Assembly (NCBI GenBank): GCA_900659855.1
Contig: CAACVI010000050.1
Span: 1-64,000 of the forward strand
DNA length: 64,000 bases
Reading direction: 5' to 3'
From: Candidatus Desulfarcum epimagneticum
GTDB lineage: Bacteria; Desulfobacterota; Desulfobacteria; Desulfobacterales; CR-1
The notes below the pieces were generated by a model. The model had not been told where the DNA came from. It made no database searches and saw only the letters and a program-made list of their open reading frames with translations. Position 1 is the first letter of the stretch; the number at the start of each line of letters is the position of its first letter. Below, piece by piece: positions 52,608-61,455 of the stretch. The position numbers and the translations under genes are program-made.

Positions 52608-53081
52608 ATGCAAAATGAAACAAAATCTGTTATAATCGGAAGCGACCACGCGGCCTATGAGCTGAAAAACAAAATCCGGGATTTTTTGGAAAAGAAGGGT
52701 TTTGAAGTCACGGACGCGGGGACGGACGGGCCGGAATCGTCGGATTACCCGGACTTCGGCGCGCGGGTGGCGCGGGGGGTGTCTGAAAAAAAGTTTGAAA
52801 AAGGCGTGCTTTTATGCGGGACCGGAATCGGCATGTCCATGGTGGCCAACCGGTTTGCCCATGTCCGGGCCGCGCTTTGCCGGGGCCTGTTTGACGCCGT
52901 CATGAGCCGCCGGCACAACGACGCCAATATCCTGGTCCTGGGGGGGCGCGTCACCGGGGACGTTCTGGCGTTTGAAATCGTGGACGCCTGGCTCAAGACC
53001 CCCTTTGAGGGGGGGCGGCACCAGAGGCGGCTGGACCAGTTCGATGACATCAGCCTTGACGATATCGCCGGCCGAAAATAA
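52608..53081 (+). CDS. rpiB: Ribose-5-phosphate isomerase B
   Basis: A 157-residue RpiB/LacAB protein: IGSDHAAYELKNKI at the N-terminus, GVLLCGTGIGMSMVANR and RRHNDANILVLGGR, all typical. It interconverts ribose 5-phosphate and ribulose 5-phosphate. It begins 9 bases after fabF. Placement upstream of glyA is shared by many bacteria. Confidence 0.94.
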   Translation: MQNETKSVIIGSDHAAYELKNKIRDFLEKKGFEVTDAGTDGPESSDYPDFGARVARGVSEKKFEKGVLLCGTGIGMSMVANRFAHVRAALCRGLFDAVMSRRHNDANILVLGGRVTGDVLAFEIVDAWLKTPFEGGRHQRRLDQFDDISLDDIAGRK

Positions 53082-53124
53082 TAAGGGCTCGCTCAAAAAC
53101 AACTCATTTTTGACCGAACCCTAA

Positions 53125-54390
53125 ATGGATGGAAAAAACATTTTGAATATTCTGGACACAGTCAAAAAAGCGGATAAAGAGATCGCCGCCGCCATTGAAA
53201 AGGAAATGGACCGGCAGCGCCATACCCTGGAGCTGATCGCCTCGGAAAACATCGTGAGCCGGACGATCATGGCCATCCAGGGATCGGTTCTCACCAACAA
53301 GTACGCCGAGGGCTATCCCGGGAAACGCTATTACGGGGGATGCGAATATGTGGATGTGGCCGAGGACCTGGCCATTGAAAGGGCCCGGGCGCTTTTCGGG
53401 GCCGATTACGCCAATGTCCAGCCCCACTCGGGCTCCCAGGCCAATATGGGGATTTATTTCGCCCTGCTCAAACCCGGCGACACGGTTCTGGGCATGGACC
53501 TGTCCCACGGCGGGCATTTGACCCACGGAAGCCCGGTGAGTTTTTCAGGCAAACTCTACAAATCGGTCTCCTACGGACTGAGCCGGGACACGGGACTCAT
53601 TGATTACGACGAGCTGGCCCGCCTGGCCGAGGCGCATAAACCGGCCATGATCATCGCCGGCGCCAGCGCCTATCCCCGGATCATCGATTTTGAAAGGTTT
53701 GCCGAAATCGCCCGTTCGGCCGGGGCCTATCTTATGGTGGACATGGCGCACATCGCGGGGCTGGTGGCGGCCGGGGTCCATCCCTCCCCGATTCCCCACG
53801 CCGATGTGGTGTCCTCCACCACCCACAAGACATTAAGGGGCCCCCGGGGCGGGCTGATTCTGTCCAGGAAGGATTTGAGCGCCCGGCTGGGCCGGGAGAT
53901 TTTTCCCGGCATACAGGGCGGCCCTTTGATGCACGTCATCGCCGCCAAGGCCGCGGCCTTCAAGGAGGCGGACTCGGACGCATTCAGGGCCTACCAGCGC
54001 GATGTGGTGGAGAACGCCAAAGCCATGGCCCGGCGTCTGGCCGATGAAAAACTGACCCTGGTGTCCGGGGGGACCGACAACCACATGATCCTGGTGGATC
54101 TGAGAAGTTTAAACATCACCGGGAACCGGGCCCAGGATGTCCTGGGGCGGGCCGGGATCACCGTGAACAAGAACGCCGTGCCCTTTGAGGAGCAAAAGGC
54201 CCATGTGACCAGCGGCATCCGGATCGGAACCCCGGCCATCACCACCCGGGGCATGAAAACGCCCCAGGTCGAGGCCATCGCGGACATGATCGCCGATATT
54301 TTAAAAGACCCGGAAAACGACGCGCTCATTGAAAGCGTCCGGGAAAAAACCCGGGAGATGTGCGCCGGGTTTCCCCTGGATATCGACTGA
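53125..54390 (+). CDS. glyA: Serine hydroxymethyltransferase
   Basis: A 421-residue PLP enzyme: [43 protein letters not shown] and the PLP Lys K235 in [14 protein letters not shown]. It converts serine and H4folate to glycine and methylene-H4folate, the substrate of MetF encoded at 5.6 kb. Its TGA overlaps the ATG of the next gene. Confidence 0.96.
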   Translation: MDGKNILNILDTVKKADKEIAAAIEKEMDRQRHTLELIASENIVSRTIMAIQGSVLTNKYAEGYPGKRYYGGCEYVDVAEDLAIERARALFGADYANVQPHSGSQANMGIYFALLKPGDTVLGMDLSHGGHLTHGSPVSFSGKLYKSVSYGLSRDTGLIDYDELARLAEAHKPAMIIAGASAYPRIIDFERFAEIARSAGAYLMVDMAHIAGLVAAGVHPSPIPHADVVSSTTHKTLRGPRGGLILSRKDLSARLGREIFPGIQGGPLMHVIAAKAAAFKEADSDAFRAYQRDVVENAKAMARRLADEKLTLVSGGTDNHMILVDLRSLNITGNRAQDVLGRAGITVNKNAVPFEEQKAHVTSGIRIGTPAITTRGMKTPQVEAIADMIADILKDPENDALIESVREKTREMCAGFPLDID

Positions 54391-54836
54391 TGGCCGACCA
54401 GCGACCCTCGTGGGACAAATATTTTATGGACATCGCCGGGCTGGTGGCCCTTCGCTCCACCTGCATGCGCCGCTCGGTGGGGGCCGTCATCGTCAAGGAG
54501 CGCCGGATACTGTCCACCGGGTACAACGGCGCCCCCACAAACATCTCCCACTGTGAAAAAGAGGGGTGTCTGAGGGAAAAAATGGGCGTGCCCTCGGGGG
54601 AAAGGCACGAGCTTTGCCGGGGGCTGCACGCGGAGCAGAACGCCATTATCCAGGCCGCCTATCACGGCATTTCCATCCGGGGCGCCGAGCTTTTCTGCAC
54701 GACTCTGCCCTGTTTTATCTGCGCCAAGATGATCATCAACGCCGGAATCCTTCGGGTCTGCCACAGCCGGGGATATCCGGATGACATGTCCGCCGGGATG
54801 CTGGGCGAGGCGGGTGTGGAATTAGAAAAAATATAG
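54390..54836 (+). CDS. dCMP deaminase (ComEB-like)
   Basis: A 148-residue zinc deaminase. The zinc site is H80 and E82 in LHAEQNA plus C108 and C111 in PCFICAK; the insert with [10 protein letters not shown] is typical of dCMP deaminases that bind a second zinc. It makes dUMP for thymidylate synthesis. The ATG overlaps the glyA TGA by one base. Confidence 0.9.
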   Translation: MADQRPSWDKYFMDIAGLVALRSTCMRRSVGAVIVKERRILSTGYNGAPTNISHCEKEGCLREKMGVPSGERHELCRGLHAEQNAIIQAAYHGISIRGAELFCTTLPCFICAKMIINAGILRVCHSRGYPDDMSAGMLGEAGVELEKI

Positions 54837-54879
54837 GCGCCGCCGCGCGTCCGAAGGCCGAAAGACCGGAGACAAACCC

Positions 54880-55353
54880 ATGAAATGCCCGTTTTGCTCG
54901 AAAACCGACCACAAAGTGGTGGACTCCAGAATGACAAAGGACAGGCGCGCCATTCGCAGGCGCCGGGAGTGCGTTCCCTGCGGCCGGCGTTTCACCACCT
55001 ATGAGCGCGTGGAAAAAACGCCTGCGGTGATTCTGAAAAAGGATGGCCGCCGGGAGAATTTTTCCCGGCCCAAGGCCCTGATGGGCATCCAGAAGGCATG
55101 CGAAAAAAGAAAAATCAGCATGCATGTCATCGACGATTTCATCAGCGTTCTGGAGCGGGACCTGGGGGAGATGGAGGAAAAGGAGATTCCGTCTTCCGTC
55201 ATCGGGGAAAAGATCATGTCCTGGCTCCACGACCTGGACGACATCGCCTATGTGCGGTTCGCCTCGGTGTACCGGGAATTTAAGGATGTGAACGATTTCG
55301 TCGAAGAGCTTAAAAAAATGCTGTCAAAGGAAAACGGGGGAAAACGCGCTTGA
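54880..55353 (+). CDS. nrdR: Transcriptional repressor NrdR
   Basis: A 157-residue regulator with a zinc ribbon (C3, C6, C31, C34) and an ATP-cone domain (PAVILKKDGRRENFSRPKALMGIQKAC). It represses ribonucleotide reductase genes according to dATP/ATP. It overlaps the ribD start by four bases (TTGA). Confidence 0.95.
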   Translation: MKCPFCSKTDHKVVDSRMTKDRRAIRRRRECVPCGRRFTTYERVEKTPAVILKKDGRRENFSRPKALMGIQKACEKRKISMHVIDDFISVLERDLGEMEEKEIPSSVIGEKIMSWLHDLDDIAYVRFASVYREFKDVNDFVEELKKMLSKENGGKRA

Positions 55354-56453
55354 GCGCCGATGACCTTCGCCATATGGAGACGGCGCTGGCCCTGGCCGAA
55401 AAGGGAAGGGGCTTTGTGTCCCCCAACCCCATGGTGGGGGCGATCCTGGTCAAAGACGGCCGTGTGATTTCAGAAGGATATCACCGGAGGTTCGGCTCAG
55501 ACCACGCCGAGGTCGAGGCCATTCAAAAGGCCGGCGGGGCGGCCCGGGGGGCCACGCTGTACGTGACCCTGGAGCCGTGCGATCATTTTGGAAAAACCCC
55601 GCCCTGCTCAAAGCGAATCCTTGAGGCCGGCATCGCCCGGGTGGTCTCGGCCATGGAGGACCCCAACCCCGAGGTCAAAGGAAACGGCCACCGGCGTTTA
55701 AAGGCGGGCGGGGTGGAGGTCACGACCGGGGTTTTCGAAAAAAAGGCCCGCCGGCTCAATGAAATTTTTATCAAACACATTTCCACCGGCCTTCCCTTTG
55801 TCATCGCGAAATGCGCGGCCACCCTGGACGGTTTCATCGCCACAAAGACCGGGGACTCCAGGTGGGTGTCCGGCGAGGCGTCCAGGCGTTATGTCCACCG
55901 GCTGCGCCACACGGTGGACGCCATTATGGTGGGCGCCGGGACCGCGCGAACAGACGATCCCAGCCTGACCACGCGCCTGGAGGGATTGGAGGGCCGCGAT
56001 CCGATCCGGGTGATCCTGGACCCGGTTCTGTCGATTTCGGAAAAGGCGCGGGCGCTCACCCTTGAGTCCGACGCCCAGACCATACTCGTCGCGGGGCCCG
56101 GCGCGCCTGAAAAGAAAAAAAAAGCGATTGAAAAAACCGGGGCGCGGGTCATGGAGGCGCCGGAAAAAGACGGCCTGACGGATATGAAATGGCTGCGCGC
56201 CCGGCTGGGGGAGATGGGAATCTCCGGCCTGCTCATTGAGGGCGGAAGCCGGGTCATGGCCTCGGCCTTCAGGGCCGGGATCGTGGACAAGGTCGTCTTT
56301 TTTTACGCGCCCAAAATCATGGCCGGCGGCGGCTTTCCCATATGCGGCGGCCCGGGACCCGATTCCATGGACGGCTGCGTCCGCTTGACGGATGTCTCCG
56401 CGCGCATGTCCGGCGACGATGTGATGATCGAAGGATACCCGTTATGGGGTTGA
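55350..56453 (+). CDS. ribD: Riboflavin biosynthesis deaminase/reductase RibD
   Basis: A 367-residue bifunctional enzyme. The deaminase domain (1-145) has the zinc site H52, E54 (HAEVEA), C77 and C86 (PCDHFGKTPPC). The reductase domain follows (CAATLDGFIATKTGDSRWVSG, VGAGTARTDDPSLTTR). It carries out the second and third steps of riboflavin synthesis. The start is TTG 55350 overlapping the nrdR stop. No FMN riboswitch can fit, since the gene is coupled to nrdR. Confidence 0.93.
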   Translation: MSADDLRHMETALALAEKGRGFVSPNPMVGAILVKDGRVISEGYHRRFGSDHAEVEAIQKAGGAARGATLYVTLEPCDHFGKTPPCSKRILEAGIARVVSAMEDPNPEVKGNGHRRLKAGGVEVTTGVFEKKARRLNEIFIKHISTGLPFVIAKCAATLDGFIATKTGDSRWVSGEASRRYVHRLRHTVDAIMVGAGTARTDDPSLTTRLEGLEGRDPIRVILDPVLSISEKARALTLESDAQTILVAGPGAPEKKKKAIEKTGARVMEAPEKDGLTDMKWLRARLGEMGISGLLIEGGSRVMASAFRAGIVDKVVFFYAPKIMAGGGFPICGGPGPDSMDGCVRLTDVSARMSGDDVMIEGYPLWG

Positions 56454-56473
56454 TTTTTCGAGGGATGTGAATT

Positions 56474-57136
56474 ATGTTTACCGGAATCATAGAGGGGCTG
56501 GGAACGGTCCGGGCCATTGGGCCCCACCCCCGGGGAGGAGGGAAAACCCTTTCCCTGGAGGCGGACTTTGCCTTAAGCGACGTCCGGGTGGGCGACAGCG
56601 TGGCCGTCAACGGGGCGTGTCTGACCGCCACCACCATTGCGGGAAAGTCCTTCACGGCGGATGTGTCCGCCGAGACCCTTTCCAAAACCGCCCTGGGCGC
56701 GCTCAAAACCGGGGGGCGGGTGAACCTGGAAAGGGCGCTTGCGCTCTCCGGCCGTCTGGACGGGCATCTGGTGTCGGGCCATGTGGACTGCGTCGGGCAT
56801 ATCCGGAAAAAACAGATGATGGGAAACGCCGTCATCATGGCCGTGGGCCTTCCGGAGTCCTTCCCTGGACACATCATCCCCAAGGGCTCCATCGCCGTGG
56901 ACGGCGTGAGCCTCACCCTCAACACATGCGCCGAAAGGGGCTTTGAGGTGGCGCTGATCCCCCATACCGCGGCGCGGACCACCCTGGATTTTAAAAAGCC
57001 GGGGGACGCGGTGAACATCGAGACCGACATGATCGGCAAATACGTGGAGAAAGTTTTATCCGGACAGGCCCGGGAGAAAGGGGGCCGAAAGTCCGGGTTT
57101 GGGATGGACTTTCTGGCGAAGAACGGGTTTTTATAA
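56474..57136 (+). CDS. ribE: Riboflavin synthase, alpha chain
   Basis: A 220-residue protein with the internal duplication of the family: FTGIIEGLGTVRAI, GDSVAVNGACLT in the first half and HLVSGHVDCVGH, KGSIAVDGVSLTLN in the second. It dismutates two lumazines to riboflavin. It lies 20 bases after ribD. Confidence 0.94.
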   Translation: MFTGIIEGLGTVRAIGPHPRGGGKTLSLEADFALSDVRVGDSVAVNGACLTATTIAGKSFTADVSAETLSKTALGALKTGGRVNLERALALSGRLDGHLVSGHVDCVGHIRKKQMMGNAVIMAVGLPESFPGHIIPKGSIAVDGVSLTLNTCAERGFEVALIPHTAARTTLDFKKPGDAVNIETDMIGKYVEKVLSGQAREKGGRKSGFGMDFLAKNGFL

Positions 57137-57193
57137 TCAAACTTTAAAGGGGAAATCCGCGCTATAGACAGGCGCCTTTCCCAGGAGAATCAT

Positions 57194-58408
57194 ATGCCGA
57201 AGATATCCATAGAAGAGGCGATCAAAGACATCCGGGACGGAAAAATGGTCATCCTGGTGGATGACGAGGACCGGGAAAACGAAGGCGACCTCACCATGGC
57301 CGCCGAGGCCGTCACTCCCGAGGCCATCAATTTCATGGCGAAATACGGCCGGGGGCTCATCTGTCTTTCCATGACGGGAGAAAAAATCGACTCCCTGGAC
57401 CTTCCCCTCATGGTGGACAACAATACCTCGGCCTTTCAGACCGGCTTCACCGTGTCCATTGAGGCCCGGCGGGGGGTGACCACCGGAATATCCGCCGCGG
57501 ACCGGGCCACCACCATTCTGACGGCCGTGGCCGACGGCGCCAAACCCGCGGACCTGGCCCGGCCGGGCCATATTTTTCCCCTTCGGGCCAAAGACGGCGG
57601 GGTGATCGTGCGGACCGGGCAGACCGAAGGCTCGGTGGACCTGGCCCGTCTGGCGGGGCTCAAACCGGCCGGGGTGATATGCGAGGTCATGGATGAGGAC
57701 GGGACCATGGCCCGGATGCCGGCGCTTGAGGAGTTCAGCAAAAAGCGCGGCATCGGCATCTGCACCATCGAGGACCTCATCGAATACCGCATGAGAACCG
57801 AGTCCTTTGTCCACAAGGTGGTGGAGGCCAATATCCCCACCTGCCACGCCGGGATGTTCACGGCCATGGTCTATGAAAACGAGATCGAGGACCTTCAGCA
57901 CATCGCCATGGTCAAAGGCGAGATCGACCCGGACGAGCCCATCCTGGTCCGGGTGCATTCAGAGTGCATGACCGGCGATATTTTCGCCTCTCTCAAGTGC
58001 GACTGCGGGGACCAGCTCCGGCTTTCCATGGAGCTGATGGAAAAAGAGGGGGCCGGGGTGTTGCTCTACATCCGCCAGGAGGGCCGGGGCATCGGCCTGG
58101 TGAACAAGCTCAAGGCCTATGTGCTCCAGGACCAGGGTCTGGACACGGTGGAGGCCAACGAGGAGCTGGGCTTTAAACCGGATTTGCGGAACTACGGCAT
58201 CGGCGCCCAGGTTCTGGTGGATTTGGGGATCAAAAAAATGCGCCTGATCACCAACAATCCCAAGAAAATGGTGGGTCTCCAGGGCTATGGGCTGAGCATT
58301 GTGGACCAGGTGCCTTTGGAAGTGGCGCCCAATGAACACAACCGGACGTACCTGGAATGCAAGAAACTTAAGATGGGGCATTTGCTCAATATCGACGCCA
58401 ATCCTTGA
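57194..58408 (+). CDS. ribBA: RibBA: DHBP synthase / GTP cyclohydrolase II
   Basis: A 404-residue fusion. The N-terminal DHBP synthase part has [16 protein letters not shown] and [16 protein letters not shown]. The C-terminal GTP cyclohydrolase II part has the zinc cysteines in [20 protein letters not shown] and RQEGRGIGL. It supplies both precursors of riboflavin. The last codons run into repeat copy I, whose edge provides the TGA stop. Confidence 0.95.
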   Translation: MPKISIEEAIKDIRDGKMVILVDDEDRENEGDLTMAAEAVTPEAINFMAKYGRGLICLSMTGEKIDSLDLPLMVDNNTSAFQTGFTVSIEARRGVTTGISAADRATTILTAVADGAKPADLARPGHIFPLRAKDGGVIVRTGQTEGSVDLARLAGLKPAGVICEVMDEDGTMARMPALEEFSKKRGIGICTIEDLIEYRMRTESFVHKVVEANIPTCHAGMFTAMVYENEIEDLQHIAMVKGEIDPDEPILVRVHSECMTGDIFASLKCDCGDQLRLSMELMEKEGAGVLLYIRQEGRGIGLVNKLKAYVLQDQGLDTVEANEELGFKPDLRNYGIGAQVLVDLGIKKMRLITNNPKKMVGLQGYGLSIVDQVPLEVAPNEHNRTYLECKKLKMGHLLNIDANP

Positions 58409-58525
58409 TGGCGTCGTAAAAAAAACGCGTCGCGGCGCTTATTTTTAATTGAGGCATACTACATGCATTGCCTCAATTCAAAATAAGCGCCGCGCCTTGT
58501 AGATCGGATTTTTTACGATGCCGTC
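58405..58525. repeat. Dispersed palindromic repeat, copy I
   Basis: TTGATGGCGTCGTAAAAAAA, the inner TTATTTTTAATTGAGGCATA with ACATG(C/T)AT centre, then GCGCCTTGTAGATCGGATT and TTTTTTACGATGCCGTC. The TGA at 58406-58408 is the ribBA stop. It separates ribBA from ribH inside the riboflavin operon. Confidence 0.92.
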
Positions 58526-58554
58526 CTGCAAATAGACAAAAGAAGGGGGAAAAC

Positions 58555-59028
58555 ATGCCGCAAGTTCTGGAAGGCAAACTGGTCGCAAAGGGGAAGAAGT
58601 TCGCCATCATTGTGAGCCGTTTCAACGATTTTATCACCGAAAAACTGACAGGGGGCGCCGTGGACGCGCTGACGCGCTGTGACGCCGATCCCGACGATAT
58701 CAAGATCATCAAGACCCCGGGGGCCTTTGAGATTCCGCTTCTGGCCCAGAAGGTCGCGGAAAAAGGCGGCTTTGACGCCATCATATGCCTGGGCGCGGTG
58801 ATCCGGGGCGCCACTTCCCATTTCGATTACGTGAGCGCCGAGGTGTCCAAGGGCGTCGCGGCGGTGTCCCTGGAAGCCGGGGTCCCCGTGATATTCGGGG
58901 TCATCACCACCGACTCCATTGAGCAGGCCGTGGAAAGGGCCGGGACCAAGTCCGGGAACAAGGGCTGGAGCGCGGCCATCTCGGCGGTGGAAATGGCCAA
59001 TCTCATGGAACTGGTGGACAAGGCGTAA
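58555..59028 (+). CDS. ribH: 6,7-dimethyl-8-ribityllumazine synthase
   Basis: A 157-residue lumazine synthase: [41 protein letters not shown] (catalytic His) and [24 protein letters not shown]. It joins DHBP and the ribitylamino uracil. AAGGGGG precedes the ATG at 58555. Confidence 0.95.
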   Translation: MPQVLEGKLVAKGKKFAIIVSRFNDFITEKLTGGAVDALTRCDADPDDIKIIKTPGAFEIPLLAQKVAEKGGFDAIICLGAVIRGATSHFDYVSAEVSKGVAAVSLEAGVPVIFGVITTDSIEQAVERAGTKSGNKGWSAAISAVEMANLMELVDKA

Positions 59029-59038
59029 ATTAAAAAAA

Positions 59039-59470
59039 ATGGGAAACCGTCGCCGATCACGGGAGCTGGCCCTTCAAGCCCTGTTTTATATGGATATCCG
59101 TCACTCCGTGTCTGAAGACACCCTGGCGCTTTTTCGCGCTCATTTTCCGCCCTCCGATGAAATCGAGCCTTTTTTCACAAAGCTGACCACAGGCGTGATG
59201 GAGGAAAATCAGGAGATCGACCAGGCCATCAAGCGCTGTTCCAGCAACTGGAGACTCCGCCGCATGACCTGCGTGGACCGGAACATCATGCGCATCGCCG
59301 TTTATGAGCTTCTGCACTGCGACGACATTCCCCCCAAGGTGTCCATCAACGAAGCCGTGGACATGGGAAAAAAATTCGGCTCCGATGAATCCGGGGCCTT
59401 TATTAACGGCATCCTGGACGGCGTCCGGCTTGAGGCCGAGGGGAAAGAAAAAGAGAAAAAGGACCCGTGA
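59039..59470 (+). CDS. nusB: Transcription antitermination factor NusB
   Basis: A 143-residue all-helical NusB: RRRSRELALQALFYMDI, DRNIMRIAVYELLHCDDIPPKVSINEAVDMGKKFG, FINGILDGV. It binds boxA of rRNA leader RNA with S10. The start at 59039 is 10 bases after ribH; the ribosome site is weak, so it is probably translated by coupling. It ends in a Lys/Glu-rich tail. Confidence 0.93.
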   Translation: MGNRRRSRELALQALFYMDIRHSVSEDTLALFRAHFPPSDEIEPFFTKLTTGVMEENQEIDQAIKRCSSNWRLRRMTCVDRNIMRIAVYELLHCDDIPPKVSINEAVDMGKKFGSDESGAFINGILDGVRLEAEGKEKEKKDP

Positions 59471-59572
59471 CATAAAGGCGAATGTGTTTCGGGGGGCGGA
59501 TTCCGGTCAGCGCTCAGCCGCGCCCGGTCCGACGCTTATTTTTTAATATGAATCGGGGGGGTGGCGAGATTT

Positions 59573-59773
59573 TCAGGAAACGCCGAGCTGTTTTTTCGCG
59601 TCATTCAGCGAAACCGCAGGCGCGGAGCCTTCGTCTTCTTTGGCCTGACGCAACGCCGCCAAATCCTGGTAATCATCCAAAATTTCTTGCAACTTCAGAA
59701 ATTCTTCGTAAGGCAAAACCACAAAAGCTTTTTGGCCGTCATGTTCTAAAATGTTCGGATGAAGCGGCGCCAT
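59573..59773 (-). CDS. Orphan Phd/YefM-like antitoxin
   Basis: A 66-residue protein: LHPNILEHDGQKAFVVLPYEEFLKLQEILDDYQDLAALRQAKEDE, then VSLNDAKKQLGVS. This is the pattern of small Phd-type antitoxins that normally precede a RelE/Doc toxin. No toxin frame follows: only about 100 bases separate it from nusB, and upstream there is AT-rich non-coding DNA (59774-60033). It may be a leftover or act on a toxin elsewhere. Confidence 0.7.
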   Translation of the reverse strand: MAPLHPNILEHDGQKAFVVLPYEEFLKLQEILDDYQDLAALRQAKEDEGSAPAVSLNDAKKQLGVS

Positions 59774-60033
59774 AGCTGTTTTTCCCCACCAGCGGTTAGT
59801 TGGAAGCTGATATTTTATAAAATTAGTTTAATTTTTTTTTATATTTTTTTCAACCGAAAAAAATGAAAAAAACCTTCGTCTTACGAGGAAGAAACGGGGG
59901 TGGATCACGTCCGGCGGTCAATCTCGTCCGGTCATGGCGTTATTTTTAATCATTGCCTTGAATGGATTTGATTGATATCCTCACCACCAAATGAATTCGC
60001 GGATTTTGATCCGTGTTTTGAGGAGAAACGCCT

Positions 60034-61065
60034 ATGAAAAGGATTGCGATGGCATTCGCGGGATCGGTCATGGCCGTTTTTTTACTTCTGGCCGCCCTTT
60101 TTTACCTGTCCACCTATCATCCCGAAGATGTCCAGGAAGAGCCGGTGGTGTGCCCGGCCGGCGCGCCGCTCCTGGAGCCGGGCCAAACCGTGAAGGTTTT
60201 GAGCTGGAATGTCCAGTTCATGGCCGGAAATCAAAACAACCATTTCTTCTTTGACGACGGAAAGGACCCCTGGCCGCCCCGGGAAACCATTGACGCCGTC
60301 ATCCAAAGGGTCGCGGACGTCATCCGCGACGAAAACCCGGACATCCTCCTTCTCCAGGAAGTGGACCACGGCGCCGAACGAACCTTTCACGAGGATCAGC
60401 TCAGGCGCCTGCTGGAAAAGCTGCCCGAAGACTACGCCTGCCACTCCTCGGCCTTTTACTGGAAAGCCGCCTTTGTCCCCCACCCGTCCATCATGGGGTC
60501 GGTGGGCATGAAACTTTCCATTGTGTCCCGATATAAAATCGACAAAACCTTTCGCCACGCCCTTTCCCCCATCCCAACCGATTCCTTCATTCTCCGGCAT
60601 CTCAAACCCAAACGGGCGGCCCACGAAGCCCTGATGCCCGTGAGAGGCGGAGCGCCCCTGCATGTGATCAATGTCCATCTGACCGCCTTTGCCAAAGGGA
60701 CCGATGTCCAAAAACGCCAGGCGGCGCAGGTGACAGGAATCCTGGACGCGGTGGGAAAAAGAGGCCGGGCCGGTTTCGCGGCCGGGGATTTCAATCTGAC
60801 GCCTCCCCCGGGGTCCGGCATCCAGCCGCTGTTCGACGCCTTTCACGCCGTTCCGTCCCTTGAAGATATCCATTCAAAACAGGGCCGAAAATGCCTCACC
60901 CACATGGACACCCGTGAAAAGGTCAAAGCACCGGACAAAACCATCGATTACATGTTTTTCACCCGAAATATCCCCGTGGGCCGGACCCATATCCGTCAAA
61001 AAGACGCCCTGGACATTTCAGACCACCTGCCCGTGACGGCGGTTTTCACGGTTCCGGGCGGATAA
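60034..61065 (+). CDS. Endonuclease/exonuclease/phosphatase family protein
   Basis: A 343-residue protein. An N-terminal hydrophobic segment (5-25) is a signal anchor, so the catalytic domain is probably outside the cytoplasm. EEP motifs are LSWNVQFM (about 56), LLLQEVDHG, NVHLTAFAKG, AGDFNLTP and SDHLPVTAVF at the end. Such enzymes cleave phosphodiesters of nucleic acids or lipids; the substrate is not evident. It stands alone. Confidence 0.82.
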   Translation: MKRIAMAFAGSVMAVFLLLAALFYLSTYHPEDVQEEPVVCPAGAPLLEPGQTVKVLSWNVQFMAGNQNNHFFFDDGKDPWPPRETIDAVIQRVADVIRDENPDILLLQEVDHGAERTFHEDQLRRLLEKLPEDYACHSSAFYWKAAFVPHPSIMGSVGMKLSIVSRYKIDKTFRHALSPIPTDSFILRHLKPKRAAHEALMPVRGGAPLHVINVHLTAFAKGTDVQKRQAAQVTGILDAVGKRGRAGFAAGDFNLTPPPGSGIQPLFDAFHAVPSLEDIHSKQGRKCLTHMDTREKVKAPDKTIDYMFFTRNIPVGRTHIRQKDALDISDHLPVTAVFTVPGG

Positions 61066-61131
61066 CCCTTGCGCCGGGATATCCGTTCCATTAAAATGAA
61101 TGGGAAATTAAACCCGAAAGGAGGGGCGTCC

Positions 61132-61416
61132 GGCATGGCGTGGATTTCGGCGGTAGGGGCGGTTCGCGAACCGCCCTTGTCTGGCCAACCCCGAACGGGA
61201 TTTTCGGCAAAATGACCATAAACCCCGGGCAGTTGAAATGGAGCCGAATCATATCAATGCGTTTGGTCCGCCGGTAGGGGCGAAAAATTTTTCGCCCCTA
61301 CATGGCCAAGCCAAAATGTTTTTTTGTTGGGGTTTTGAATATCGGTGGGATAACGCCCATCCATCGGCGAGGCATGGCGTGGATTTTGCCGTAGGGGCGG
61401 ACCCCTGTGTCCGCCC
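61132..61416. repeat. Cluster of GTAGGGGCG palindromes and direct repeats
   Basis: Three palindromes: 61157-61176 (GGGCGGTTCGCGAACCGCCC), 61274-61301 (28 bases, GTAGGGGCG arms around AAAAATTTTT) and 61395-61416 (GGGCGGAC/GTCCGCCC). The 16-base unit GGCATGGCGTGGATTT occurs at 61132 and 61371 before the first and third. They fill the 390-base gap between the EEP gene and the radical SAM gene, which otherwise shows no gene. Confidence 0.8.
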
Positions 61417-61455
61417 TTGTTCCGTCCGCCATGCGCAAAAAAAAGGAGCCGGACC

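Noticed and set aside
55200-55350. FMN riboswitch upstream of ribD
   Set aside because: ribD overlaps nrdR and there is no space or RFN-like conserved sequence before it.
59933-59965. Further copy of the dispersed repeat (GGCGTTATTTTTAATCATTGCC)
   Set aside because: Only a short stretch resembles the inner module and the arms are absent; chance similarity in AT-rich DNA cannot be excluded.
61132-61416. CRISPR array
   Set aside because: The repeats are palindromes of unequal spacing with only two or three units and no cas gene nearby.
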